Below, one piece after another: positions 16,888 to 24,993 of a stretch of 46,053 bases of DNA. Origin of the DNA: CAZIVE01 sp964542435 (lineage in GTDB: Bacteria; Bacteroidota; Bacteroidia; Bacteroidales; Tannerellaceae); NCBI GenBank assembly GCA_964542435.1, contig CAZIVE010000009.1, positions 1 to 46,053 on the forward strand. Reading direction: 5' to 3'. The notes beneath the pieces are model-generated. The model was not told where the DNA came from. It searched no databases and saw nothing but the letters and a program-made list of their open reading frames with translations. The position numbers and the translations under genes were made by a program. Position 1 is the first letter of the stretch, and every line of letters starts with the position of its first letter.

Positions 16888-18246
16888 ATGAAAATGAAAA
16901 GAATATGCATATCGGTTCTGTGTATTGTCGCATCTATTTTCTCTTTGCAGGCACAGAAAGTTTATACACTTGCGGAATGCAGGCAGATGGCCTTGGAAAA
17001 TAACAACAAGATCAGAAACGGACGTCTCGCCATTGATCAGGCAAAAGAACAGGAGAAAGAGGCTTTCTCGAAATACTTTCCTTCCGTATCGGCGTCAGGA
17101 ACCTATTTCCGCTCCAATAATATAAAGTTTACCATGACGCAGGATGATCAGCAGCAACTGGCGGGCATCATCTCGAAGCTCGGACTGGATCCTTCGGCTT
17201 TGTCGTCGTTACCTACAACGTTCACTCTTGAGGCGCTCAATCACGGTACGATTGTGAACCTGATGGCCATGCAGCCTATCTATGCCGGAGGACAAATCGT
17301 CAATGGCAACCGATTGGCAAGACTGCAGACCGATGTTAGGAAACTGCAGTTGGAGCAGTCCAAAGAGGATATTACCAACACAACCGAGACCTATTATAAC
17401 CAATTGCTTTCGCTCTATGAGAAGCAGTTGACGCTCGACGTGGTTGACAAACAGCTGCAACGTATTCATCAGGATGCGGAGAATGCCTTTAATGCTGGTG
17501 TATCCAACAAAAACGATGTGCTGAGCGTCGAGTTGAAACAGAACGAGATTGCTGCGAATCGGCTGAAACTGGATAACGGCATCAAACTGTGCAAGATGGT
17601 GCTCGCTCAGTATATCGGAGTTTTCGGAGAAGATATCCGCATTGACACGACGCTCTCCAAGAATCTGCCGGAGCCTTCTGTCTATCTTGTCGATCACGTC
17701 GCGTCGCTCGATAACCGTACGGAAGCGAAACTGCTCGATAAGAATGTGGAGGCAAGTGTCCTGCAGAAGAAGCTGAAGCAAGGTGCGCTTCTGCCCACTG
17801 TGGCTGTCGGTGCTGCCGGAGTCTATCAGGATCTGTCGAACATCGGCCACATGAAAGTGATGGGACTTGCCACCGTAACGATTCCTATCAGCGATTGGTG
17901 GGGAAGCAGTCATGGCGTGCATCGTTTGAAAATTGCCGAACAGATGGCTCGACAGGACCGTGATGACAACCGCCAGCTGTTGCTGATTCAAATGCAGAGT
18001 GCCTATAATGACCTCGACAATGCTTACAAACAGATCCTTCTTGCGAGAAAGAGCTTGGAACAGTCTGCCGAGAATCTTCGACTCAACGAAGATTATTATC
18101 AGGCCGGAACGTCCACTATGAGTGATCTTTTGGATGCCCAGACAAGAAGTCAGCAGGCTCGTGACCAATATACTGATGCCGTCACACAGTATCTGAACAG
18201 TCGCACGAGCTATTTTATTGCAACCGGCAGAAGTGTCAATGATTGA
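16888..18246 (+). CDS. TolC family outer membrane efflux channel
   Basis: 452-aa channel component. ATG 16888 is preferred to a TTG one codon earlier. The signal peptide ends SIFSLQAQK. Two long alpha-helical repeats with coiled-coil content follow, for example LAECRQMALENNNKIRNGRLAIDQAKEQ-type segments, LYEKQLTLDVVDKQLQRI and the second repeat near YNDLDNAYKQILLARKSLEQ; YYQAGTSTMSDLLDAQT is the usual late TolC motif. It closes the adaptor-pump-channel operon, so all three parts of an envelope-spanning pump are present. Confidence 0.95.
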   Translation: MKMKRICISVLCIVASIFSLQAQKVYTLAECRQMALENNNKIRNGRLAIDQAKEQEKEAFSKYFPSVSASGTYFRSNNIKFTMTQDDQQQLAGIISKLGLDPSALSSLPTTFTLEALNHGTIVNLMAMQPIYAGGQIVNGNRLARLQTDVRKLQLEQSKEDITNTTETYYNQLLSLYEKQLTLDVVDKQLQRIHQDAENAFNAGVSNKNDVLSVELKQNEIAANRLKLDNGIKLCKMVLAQYIGVFGEDIRIDTTLSKNLPEPSVYLVDHVASLDNRTEAKLLDKNVEASVLQKKLKQGALLPTVAVGAAGVYQDLSNIGHMKVMGLATVTIPISDWWGSSHGVHRLKIAEQMARQDRDDNRQLLLIQMQSAYNDLDNAYKQILLARKSLEQSAENLRLNEDYYQAGTSTMSDLLDAQTRSQQARDQYTDAVTQYLNSRTSYFIATGRSVND

Positions 18247-18366
18247 ATATATAAAGGTAGCGTATGTTTCGTGACAAAACAGGTCCGTTATACATGTAGC
18301 GGATTCATTGAAATAAATGCGGCTCGCTGGGCAAACGATATAATGTGACAACGCAGGGCAAATCGC

Positions 18367-18397
18367 TTTGTCGTTTTTTCAAAAATAAATACCTTTG
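18367..18397 (+). promoter_or_regulatory. metG promoter, near-perfect Bacteroidetes consensus
   Basis: TTTG at 18367-18370 and TACCTTTG at 18390-18397 are 19 bases apart. Transcription would start about 15 bases before ATG 18419, leaving no room for a T-box or other leader switch. Confidence 0.8.
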
Positions 18398-18418
18398 TCA
18401 CTCAAAATATTACCAACA

Positions 18419-20458
18419 ATGGAGAAGCATTTTAAAAGAACACTGATAACGACTGCACTGCCGTATGCAAACGGTCCGGTGCATATCGGTCACCTTGCGG
18501 GAGTGTATGTGCCCGCTGATATCTACGCTCGTTACCTTCGTCTGAAAAAAGAGGAGGTGCTCATGATCGGAGGATCTGACGAACACGGCGTGCCCATCAC
18601 GCTGCGTGCAAAAAAAGAGGGCACGACGCCGCAGGCTATCGTCGATCATTATCACAGTCTCATCAAAAAGTCGTTCGAGAATTTCGGCATCACATTCGAT
18701 ATCTATTCCCGTACAACGTCGCAGACGCATACAGAGGTGGCTTCGGAGTTCTTCCGCAAACTCTATGACAAAGGGGAATTTATTGAGAAAACCAGCATGC
18801 AATATTATGACGAGGAGGCTAAACAGTTCCTCGCTGACCGTTATATCACCGGCACGTGTCCTCATTGCGGCAATGAAAATGCCTATGGCGACCAATGCGA
18901 GAAATGCGGTACGTCACTCAGTCCTACGGAACTGATCAATCCGAAGTCAGCCATCAGCGGCAGCAAACCGGTGATGCGCGAGACGAAACATTGGTATCTT
19001 CCTCTTGACAAATGGGAACCGTTCCTGCGTCATTGGATTCTGGACGAACATAAGGAATGGAAGACCAACGTTTACGGACAGTGCAAGAGCTGGCTCGACA
19101 TGGGTTTGCAACCACGTGCCGTCAGCCGCGATTTGGATTGGGGCATTCCTGTGCCCATCGAAGGAGCTGAAGGCAAAGTGCTCTACGTCTGGTTTGATGC
19201 GCCCATCGGTTATATCTCCAACACAAAGGAGCTGCTGCCCGATTCTTGGGAAAAATGGTGGAAAGATCCCGAGACACGCATGATCCATTTCATCGGAAAA
19301 GACAACATCGTCTTCCATTGCATCGTATTTCCGGCTATGCTCAAGGCTGAAGGTTCGTTTAATCTGCCTGACAATGTGCCTGCCAACGAATTCCTCAATC
19401 TCGAGGGTGACAAGATCTCCACATCGCGCAACTGGGCCATCTGGCTCAACGAATATCTCGTGGACATGCCCGGAAAACAGGACGTACTGCGCTATGTGTT
19501 GACCGCCAATGCTCCTGAAACGAAGGATAACGATTTTACCTGGAAGGATTATCAGGCAAGAAACAACAACGAGCTGGTGGCCATTCTTGGCAACTTCATC
19601 AACCGTGCTTTGGTTCTTACCGACAAATATTTTGAAAGCAAAGTGCCTGCTGCCGGCGAACTGACCGACTACGACAAGGCAACGCTCAAGGACTTCGCCA
19701 ATGTGAAAGATGAGGTAGAAAAATTACTCGACACCTTCCATTTCCGCGATGCTCAGCGTGCTGCCATGGACTTGGCTCGTATAGGCAACAAATATCTGGC
19801 CGATTCAGAACCGTGGAAATTGGCCAAGACCGACATGCCGCGTGTCGCTACTGTTATGAACATCGCGCTGCAGATTTGTGCCAATCTTTCCATTGCATTC
19901 GCTCCGTTCCTGCCGTTCAGCATGAAGAAGCTTAATGCGATGCTCAACATCGAACCGCTCGATTGGGATCGTCTCGGTTCTACGGATCTGCTCGAAGCCG
20001 GTCATCAGCTGGGCAAGACGGAACTGCTGTTTGAGAAAATCGAGGATGAGGTGATTGAGAAACAGATTCAGAAACTGCTCGATACCAAAAAAGCCAACGA
20101 AGCGGCCAACTATAAGGCCAATCCGGTTCGTGCCAATGTCGCCTATGACGATTTCGCAAAGCTCGATCTGCGTGTCGGTACGGTTCTCGAATGTGAGAAA
20201 GTGCCGAAAGCCGACAAACTGCTGCGTTTCCTCATCGATGATGGTTTGGACAAACGTACGATCGTTTCGGGCATCGCCAAGATGTACAAACCGGAAGAGC
20301 TGATCGGCAAACAGGTGGTTTTCATTGCCAATCTCGAACCGCGCAAGCTGAAAGGCATCGAATCGCAAGGCATGTTGCTTTCCGCTGAGAACTTCGACGG
20401 TATGTTGTCGCTCGTTATGCCGCAACGCGAAGTGAAGCCGGGAAGTGAAGTGAAGTAA
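18419..20458 (+). CDS. metG: Methionyl-tRNA synthetase
   Basis: Charges tRNA-Met with methionine in the cytoplasm; 679 aa. ATG 18419 (MEKHFKRTLITTALPYANG) is used, since a TTG 24 bases earlier lies within the promoter. HIGH motif at residues 22-25, zinc knuckle CPHCGNENAYGDQCEKCG (about 145-162), and the KMSKS position reads KISTS (GDKISTSRNWAIW). The anticodon-binding helical domain follows, then a linker and a C-terminal tRNA-binding OB domain (DFAKLDLRVGTVLECEKVPKAD, about 574-679), so this is the long form that dimerises. It stands alone with its own promoter and terminator. Confidence 0.98.
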   Translation: MEKHFKRTLITTALPYANGPVHIGHLAGVYVPADIYARYLRLKKEEVLMIGGSDEHGVPITLRAKKEGTTPQAIVDHYHSLIKKSFENFGITFDIYSRTTSQTHTEVASEFFRKLYDKGEFIEKTSMQYYDEEAKQFLADRYITGTCPHCGNENAYGDQCEKCGTSLSPTELINPKSAISGSKPVMRETKHWYLPLDKWEPFLRHWILDEHKEWKTNVYGQCKSWLDMGLQPRAVSRDLDWGIPVPIEGAEGKVLYVWFDAPIGYISNTKELLPDSWEKWWKDPETRMIHFIGKDNIVFHCIVFPAMLKAEGSFNLPDNVPANEFLNLEGDKISTSRNWAIWLNEYLVDMPGKQDVLRYVLTANAPETKDNDFTWKDYQARNNNELVAILGNFINRALVLTDKYFESKVPAAGELTDYDKATLKDFANVKDEVEKLLDTFHFRDAQRAAMDLARIGNKYLADSEPWKLAKTDMPRVATVMNIALQICANLSIAFAPFLPFSMKKLNAMLNIEPLDWDRLGSTDLLEAGHQLGKTELLFEKIEDEVIEKQIQKLLDTKKANEAANYKANPVRANVAYDDFAKLDLRVGTVLECEKVPKADKLLRFLIDDGLDKRTIVSGIAKMYKPEELIGKQVVFIANLEPRKLKGIESQGMLLSAENFDGMLSLVMPQREVKPGSEVK

Positions 20459-20480
20459 GATTTTAGCTTTATATTATTGT

Positions 20481-20516
20481 AAGAATCCGTTTCCATCGTG
20501 GAGGCGGATTCTTTTT
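20481..20516 (+). terminator. Rho-independent terminator after metG
   Basis: Nine-base stem AAGAATCCG / CGGATTCTT around a 15-base loop, ending in a T run, starting 22 bases after the metG stop. Confidence 0.85.
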
Positions 20517-20763
20517 GTATGTGCCTCTTTTCATACAGCCAAAGCGCGTGCTCGATCAGGACTTTTTGAAAATGGGGACCGAATACTGCGGACAGCAGAA
20601 TAAAAGAATAACCCAATGCTTCGCAATGCCTGAAGACCGATTCCTTCCTTTTAGAATCTTGGCAACCTTTGCCTCGATACCCGTTTCTCCAAAAAAATAT
20701 CTCGAAAACCTATAGCATGCGTCAAACTGTTGCCTAAAAAGAGATATAGATGCTGTGATTTTG

Positions 20764-20863
20764 NNNNNNNNNNNNNNNNNNNNNNNNNNNNNNNNNNNNN
20801 NNNNNNNNNNNNNNNNNNNNNNNNNNNNNNNNNNNNNNNNNNNNNNNNNNNNNNNNNNNNNNN
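20764..20863. other. Assembly gap 2 (100 N, true length unknown)
   Basis: Exactly 100 N. The right edge begins in phase with a 43-base tandem array, so the array probably extends into the gap. Confidence 0.95.
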
Positions 20864-21065
20864 GAGCGAAACAGTACTACAAATCATTTTGAGTATAGAT
20901 TCGTTAGAGCAAAACAGTACTCCAAATCATTTTGAGTATAGATTTGTTAGAGCAAAACAGTACTCAGAATTACTTTTAGTATAGAATCGTTAGAGCAAAA
21001 CAGTACTCAGAATTATTTGTAATATAAATTCGTTAGAACGAAACAGTATTTAGAAATCATTGTAA
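20864..21065. repeat. Tandem array, 43-base period, four units plus a decayed fifth
   Basis: Units begin at 20864, 20907, 20950 and 20993, each starting GAGC(G/A)AAACAGTACT and ending in GTTA; a fifth begins at 21036 and decays. The unit junction makes a hairpin, clearest at TTCGTTAGAACGAA around 21029-21042. Units are similar rather than identical, with the closest match between units 1 and 2, and between 3 and 4. It lies between a terminator and the next promoter. Confidence 0.9.
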
Positions 21066-21329
21066 TTCCTGTTCCCCTATTTAGAAGTGTAAAACCGGCT
21101 TCGCATTCCATTCAAAAGAAGTCTGGAAGAAAATATTTCTCAATGTATTCATATAATTCAAGTGTTTTGAGCATAGGGAAATGGCAAGAGCCATTGCCAA
21201 GAGTGATCTTCACAGCCGCATTCAGAAGACGGCCAAACGGCGTGGAAACTCCATCCGAACGTTGTGATGCTAAAAGTTGAAAAAAGATGAAAAATGTAAT
21301 ACACGATAGCAGATGAAACGATTTTGATT

Positions 21330-21337
21330 TAAATTTG
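21330..21337 (+). promoter_or_regulatory. Candidate -7 element for the nitroreductase/phosphoesterase operon
   Basis: TAAATTTG matches TAnnTTTG, 33 bases before ATG 21370. No TTTG is found at the ideal -33 distance. Confidence 0.5.
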
Positions 21338-21369
21338 TGAGCAAAGAGTATAAACTAATGATTAATCAC

Positions 21370-21996
21370 ATGAAAACATTCTTTATTTGTTGTGCAGCCT
21401 TGTTGATGACAGGTAGTGTTTATTCGCAAAACATCCAACTCAACACACCGGATAAGACGCGGGGCAGTGTCGTGATGAAGGCTCTGGCGGATCGTCATTC
21501 GGATCGTGAATTCTCCGAAAAGGAACTTTCCACGCAGGATCTTTCCGATCTGCTTTGGGCAGCCAACGGCATCAACCGTGCCGACGGAAAACGTACGGCG
21601 GCTTCCGCACGAAACGTCCAGGATGTGGATGTCTATGTGTTCATGGCCAAGGGCGCCTATCTTTACGATTACAAAGCGAACGCTCTCAATCTGGTTGCCG
21701 CCGGCGACCATCGCGCTTTGGTGGGCGCAGGACAAGGCACTGTGGACAAAGCACCGGTGATGATCGTGCTGGTCACCAATCTGACGCGCTTCGGCAAGAT
21801 CGACGATCATGCGCGGACGTTCGGTGCATTCGACTGTGGATTGGTTTCGCAGAACATCGCTCTTTTCTGCTCGGGTTGCGGACTCTCCACGGTTCCTCGT
21901 GCTACGATGAAGATCGACGAGATCAAGAAACTGCTCAATCTTTCTGAAAATGAACTGCCGATAATCAACAATCCGGTTGGTTATCCTAAACAATAA
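21370..21996 (+). CDS. Exported nitroreductase/SagB-like flavoprotein, copy 1
   Basis: 208-aa protein of the nitroreductase (SagB/ThcOx-like) superfamily, which binds FMN and carries out two-electron redox reactions. ATG 21370 is chosen because it opens a signal peptide (MKTFFICCAALLMTGSVYSQ); the frame could start 33 bases earlier but without benefit. Family features are ALADRHSDREFSEKELSTQD followed by DLLWAANGINR, GLVSQNIALFCSGCGLSTVPR and a C-terminal NNPVGYPK. The substrate is unknown and FMN-binding outside the cytoplasm is inferred. It is followed after 5 bases by a paralogue, the two sharing most motifs, so this is a local duplication. Confidence 0.88.
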   Translation: MKTFFICCAALLMTGSVYSQNIQLNTPDKTRGSVVMKALADRHSDREFSEKELSTQDLSDLLWAANGINRADGKRTAASARNVQDVDVYVFMAKGAYLYDYKANALNLVAAGDHRALVGAGQGTVDKAPVMIVLVTNLTRFGKIDDHARTFGAFDCGLVSQNIALFCSGCGLSTVPRATMKIDEIKKLLNLSENELPIINNPVGYPKQ

Positions 21997-22001
21997 TCAA
22001 G

Positions 22002-22700
22002 ATGAAGAAAATATCCATTTTTCTCATGGCGCTGCTGCTTTCAACGGCTGCCTTTGCACAATCCGAAACCTCCATCAAGTTGAAGGCACCGAATCAATCC
22101 CGTCCCGCTACATTGATGAAGGCATTTGCCAATCGTCATTCGGAACGCGAGTTCACTGAAAAGAATCTCTCCACACAGGATCTTTCCGATCTTTTGTGGG
22201 CTGCTTTCGGCATCAACCGTCCGGACGGGAAACGTACGGCAGCTTCGGCTATGAATGCTCAGGATGTCGAGATCTATGCGTTCATGGATAAAGGCATTTA
22301 TCTTTACAACGCGAAAGACAATCTTCTGACGCTCGTGAAAGAGGGTGATCATCGTTCTGCTTTTGCCATGGGTCCGCGTCCTGGCGGTCCGGCACCAGCC
22401 AACGCTCCTGCCGCTGCACCGAAAGCTGCTCCTGCCGCGCAGACTACTCCGGCTATGATTCTCGTGCTCGTCTCTGATCTTTCCAAATTCGGACAAATCG
22501 GTGATGATGCGCTGCATCTGCAATGGGGTTGCATCGATGTCGGCCTGGTTTCTCAGAACATCTCTCTCTTCTGCAGTTCCAACGGCATGGCCACTCGTCC
22601 GCGTGCAGGTATGGACAAGGATGCTATTGGAAAGCTGCTGAATCTGCCGACTACGAAAGTCGTTATCTTGAATCAACCGGTCAGCTACGTGAAGAAATAG
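22002..22700 (+). CDS. Exported nitroreductase/SagB-like flavoprotein, copy 2, with Pro/Ala-rich insert
   Basis: 232-aa paralogue of the preceding gene with its own signal peptide (MKKISIFLMALLLSTAAFAQ). It keeps FANRHSEREFTEKNLSTQD, LLWAAFGINRPDGKRTAAS and GLVSQNISLFCSSNGMATRPR. Between residues about 124 and 150 it has a low-complexity Pro/Ala/Gly insert that copy 1 lacks, placed where copy 1 has the short loop GAGQGTVDK. The insert may be a flexible surface loop over the active site or a partner contact. It ends ten bases before the metallophosphoesterase gene, which has a purine-rich ribosome-binding stretch (GAAGAGGG). Confidence 0.88.
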   Translation: MKKISIFLMALLLSTAAFAQSETSIKLKAPNQSRPATLMKAFANRHSEREFTEKNLSTQDLSDLLWAAFGINRPDGKRTAASAMNAQDVEIYAFMDKGIYLYNAKDNLLTLVKEGDHRSAFAMGPRPGGPAPANAPAAAPKAAPAAQTTPAMILVLVSDLSKFGQIGDDALHLQWGCIDVGLVSQNISLFCSSNGMATRPRAGMDKDAIGKLLNLPTTKVVILNQPVSYVKK

Positions 22701-22710
22701 GAAGAGGGTG

Positions 22711-23799
22711 ATGTATCTGTTTCTGCTATTGCCCATCCTGCTGATCGCGGCAGATGTTTACATCTTTATAAAAGGTAAACGTGCACTGAAGGCGCAGCCG
22801 AAGAGTGTTAAGATCATTGCAATGATCCTTTTCTTCGTCTGTGCCTTAGGCCTTGTTCCTTCGATGATGCTGCATGGCAGGGAACTTCCTTTCGGTTTGA
22901 CGCGCTTCTTTAGTGACCTGACGACCGACTGGATGATCTTTGTCCTTTACATGACCTTGCTGCTGTTAGTAACCGAAATCCCTCTCTTTTTCCACAAGCG
23001 GTTGAAAAAGTCCTTTCTCATCTGCTTCGTACTAACGATCTGCATTATGCTGGGTGGTTATATCCATTATATGCATCCCGATACGAAAGTTATGAACATA
23101 GTTATCAACAAGCAGGTAGCAAGTGCCAAAAAGTGGATGAAGGTGGTTGCGGTCAGTGATCTACATCTCGGTTATGCGACCGATGTAAAGATGCTGCAGC
23201 GCTATGTCACAATGATCAACAACGAGAAGCCGGATCTGATTCTGATCGGCGGAGATCTTGTCGATAGAAGTGTCGCTCCGCTCTATGAGGAACCTTTTGC
23301 CGCGACGCTGAACCAACTGAAGGCACGTTATGGTATTTTTATGGTTCCGGGCAATCATGATTATTATGCGAACGTGGATTCATGCAGCCAGTTCGTCCGG
23401 CAGACCTCCATCGTCATGCTTCGTGATTCAGTGGTAACGTTGAGAAATGGCTTCCAAATTGTGGGGCGTGACGATCGTTCCAATTTCAACCGTCTTCCTT
23501 TGGAAACATTGATGAAACGAACCAAAGCTTCCAGACCGGTCTTCCTGCTCGATCACCAGCCGTATGAACTGAAGAAAAGCGGTCAGCTCGGCGTCGATCT
23601 GGAGTTCTGCGGCCATACGCACAATGGTCAGGTTTGGCCATTCAATTTGGTGGAGAAACTGATATTCGAATTGCCTTACGGCTATCGTCAGTACGGGCAG
23701 ACACAAGTCTATGTCTCTTCCGGACTTTCTTTGTGGGGACCGCCGATGCGGATCGGAACTCAAAGCGAAATGGTCGTGTTCAACCTTACATTCAAATAG
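22711..23799 (+). CDS. Membrane-anchored metallophosphoesterase, copy 1
   Basis: 362-aa calcineurin-like phosphoesterase of the YkuE/YaeI type. Residues 1-135 hold four transmembrane helices (for example MYLFLLLPILLIAADVYIFI and ILFFVCALGLVPSMML). The catalytic domain follows with all metal motifs: SDLHLG with Asp150 and His152, GGDLVDR, GNHDYY and CGHTHNGQ. Family members act on lipid-linked or nucleotide phosphates; the actual substrate is unknown. ATG 22711 is used rather than the GTG three bases earlier. It is 10 bases after the nitroreductase gene and 4 bases before a paralogue of equal length. Confidence 0.93.
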   Translation: MYLFLLLPILLIAADVYIFIKGKRALKAQPKSVKIIAMILFFVCALGLVPSMMLHGRELPFGLTRFFSDLTTDWMIFVLYMTLLLLVTEIPLFFHKRLKKSFLICFVLTICIMLGGYIHYMHPDTKVMNIVINKQVASAKKWMKVVAVSDLHLGYATDVKMLQRYVTMINNEKPDLILIGGDLVDRSVAPLYEEPFAATLNQLKARYGIFMVPGNHDYYANVDSCSQFVRQTSIVMLRDSVVTLRNGFQIVGRDDRSNFNRLPLETLMKRTKASRPVFLLDHQPYELKKSGQLGVDLEFCGHTHNGQVWPFNLVEKLIFELPYGYRQYGQTQVYVSSGLSLWGPPMRIGTQSEMVVFNLTFK

Positions 23800-23803
23800 G
23801 GCT

Positions 23804-24892
23804 ATGCGCGTCTTTCTTACATCCATCATCGCTCAGTTGCTGCTGAATCCGTACCTCTGCTGGCGCGGATATAAGATCTTGCCTGAAAAGAAAGTTGTGC
23901 GTAAGCTCTTTGTGGGTCTCTTTGCCCTTGAACTGCTCATTTACTTTATTGGATTCATTTTCCATGCGGTTCTTCCCGATGCTGTCATGATTCCCATCGA
24001 ATGGATTTGTGGAACATGGTACATCGCCTCCATCTATCTTACGATCGCCCTGCTGGTGTTGGAAATCTTCCGCCTGAAACTGCGGACGCGCCGCATCGTC
24101 TATCCGCTGCTTTTGATCGCAGTTATACCGCTGTTGCTGGTTGCCTATCACACAGTAAAAAATCCGGTAGTGCGGAATCTGACCGTTCACATCGATAAAC
24201 CCTGTGCTGGTCATGACAGTCTGACGGTCGTGTACATGAGCGATCTCCATATCGGTGAGATGATCGGGAAGGAGATGGTGCAGAAATATGTGGCGATGAG
24301 TAATGCGGCGCATCCCGATCTCGTTCTGATCGGAGGCGATGTCATTGATAACTTCTCTCGTTTCGCCACTGTTCCGCACATAGAAGAGGATCTGCGGAAA
24401 CTGGAAGCGCCTTTAGGAACCTATCTGGTTCTTGGCAATCATGAATACCGAGGCGATTTCCCCGTGAAGTTGCAATGGCTCCGACAGATCGGCGGGACGC
24501 TGTTGATCGATTCCGTGACGCAACCCGATTCCTCTTTCTATCTTATCGGTCGTGACGATTACACGCATAAAAGCCGTTGTTCTTTGCAGCATCTCTCGTC
24601 ATCTTTAGATAAGTCCAAACCTATTATCCTGCTCGACCACGAACCATGGGATTTGCAGGAGGTTGCTGATAACGGAGCTGATCTTGCTTTGTTCGGTCAC
24701 ACGCACAATGGTCAGATATGGCCGCATTCGCTGCTCCTCAAGTTCGTCTTCGAATGTCCTTACGGTTATTGCAGGAAGGGAAACAGTCAGATCTATGTCT
24801 CTTCAGGAATAGGCATCGCCGGTCTTCCGTATCGTGTACTCACCCGATCAGAAATGGTTGTGTTGCATCTCTATTTTAGAAATAAGAACTGA
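23804..24892 (+). CDS. Membrane-anchored metallophosphoesterase, copy 2
   Basis: 362-aa paralogue of the upstream gene. ATG 23804 (MRVFLTSIIAQLLLNPYLCW) lies 4 bases after that gene's stop; a longer frame from 23711 would overlap it by about 90 bases and is rejected. Four N-terminal transmembrane helices (to about residue 112) are followed by SDLHIGEM, GGDVIDN, GNHEYRGD and FGHTHNGQ. The GNHD box reads GNHE here, a change seen in some family members. It ends 101 bases before the purF-like start. Confidence 0.92.
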   Translation: MRVFLTSIIAQLLLNPYLCWRGYKILPEKKVVRKLFVGLFALELLIYFIGFIFHAVLPDAVMIPIEWICGTWYIASIYLTIALLVLEIFRLKLRTRRIVYPLLLIAVIPLLLVAYHTVKNPVVRNLTVHIDKPCAGHDSLTVVYMSDLHIGEMIGKEMVQKYVAMSNAAHPDLVLIGGDVIDNFSRFATVPHIEEDLRKLEAPLGTYLVLGNHEYRGDFPVKLQWLRQIGGTLLIDSVTQPDSSFYLIGRDDYTHKSRCSLQHLSSSLDKSKPIILLDHEPWDLQEVADNGADLALFGHTHNGQIWPHSLLLKFVFECPYGYCRKGNSQIYVSSGIGIAGLPYRVLTRSEMVVLHLYFRNKN

Positions 24893-24961
24893 TGCAAAGA
24901 GAGCTTTCATACTGTCGCCTATTTTTAAGAAGCTGAAACAATTTATTAGCGAAAATGTAAC

Positions 24962-24969
24962 TATATTTG
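24962..24969 (+). promoter_or_regulatory. Candidate -7 element for the purF-like-carA-carB operon
   Basis: TATATTTG, 25 bases before ATG 24994. The -33 region (TTTA at 24942-24945) is weak. The short leader leaves no room for a large riboswitch. Confidence 0.6.
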
Positions 24970-24993
24970 CACCACGAATAGAAAATCTGAAAA

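Larger units (their letters stand above)
20517..21369. other. Long intergenic region with gap 2 and a 43-base tandem array
   Basis: No coding sequence is supported. Besides the gap and the array there is only AT-rich, unremarkable sequence at 20517-20763 and 21066-21300. A short inverted repeat TGGCAAGAGCCATTGCCA lies near 21182-21200. Confidence 0.75.

Noticed and set aside
18284..18303. Palindrome TCCGTTATACATGTAGCGGA after the tolC-like gene as a terminator
   Set aside because: The pairing is imperfect and there is no T tract, so I cannot support a terminator. It could be an operator, but nothing else suggests it.
20517..20763. Small coding frame after metG (frame 20515-20715)
   Set aside because: It begins inside the terminator, has no family signs or promoter, and the composition looks non-coding.
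20864..21065. CRISPR array
   Set aside because: Units are continuous 43-base tandem repeats with no unique spacers, and no cas genes are in the window. The same holds for 31245-31491.
23711..23803. N-terminal extension of the second metallophosphoesterase
   Set aside because: The extension is read from another frame of the first phosphoesterase gene and lacks family similarity. ATG 23804 begins the first membrane helix and follows the previous stop by 4 bases.
24893..24993. Riboswitch (purine or PRPP type) before the purF-carAB operon
   Set aside because: The likely promoter is only 25 bases from the start codon, which leaves no room for a structured leader.
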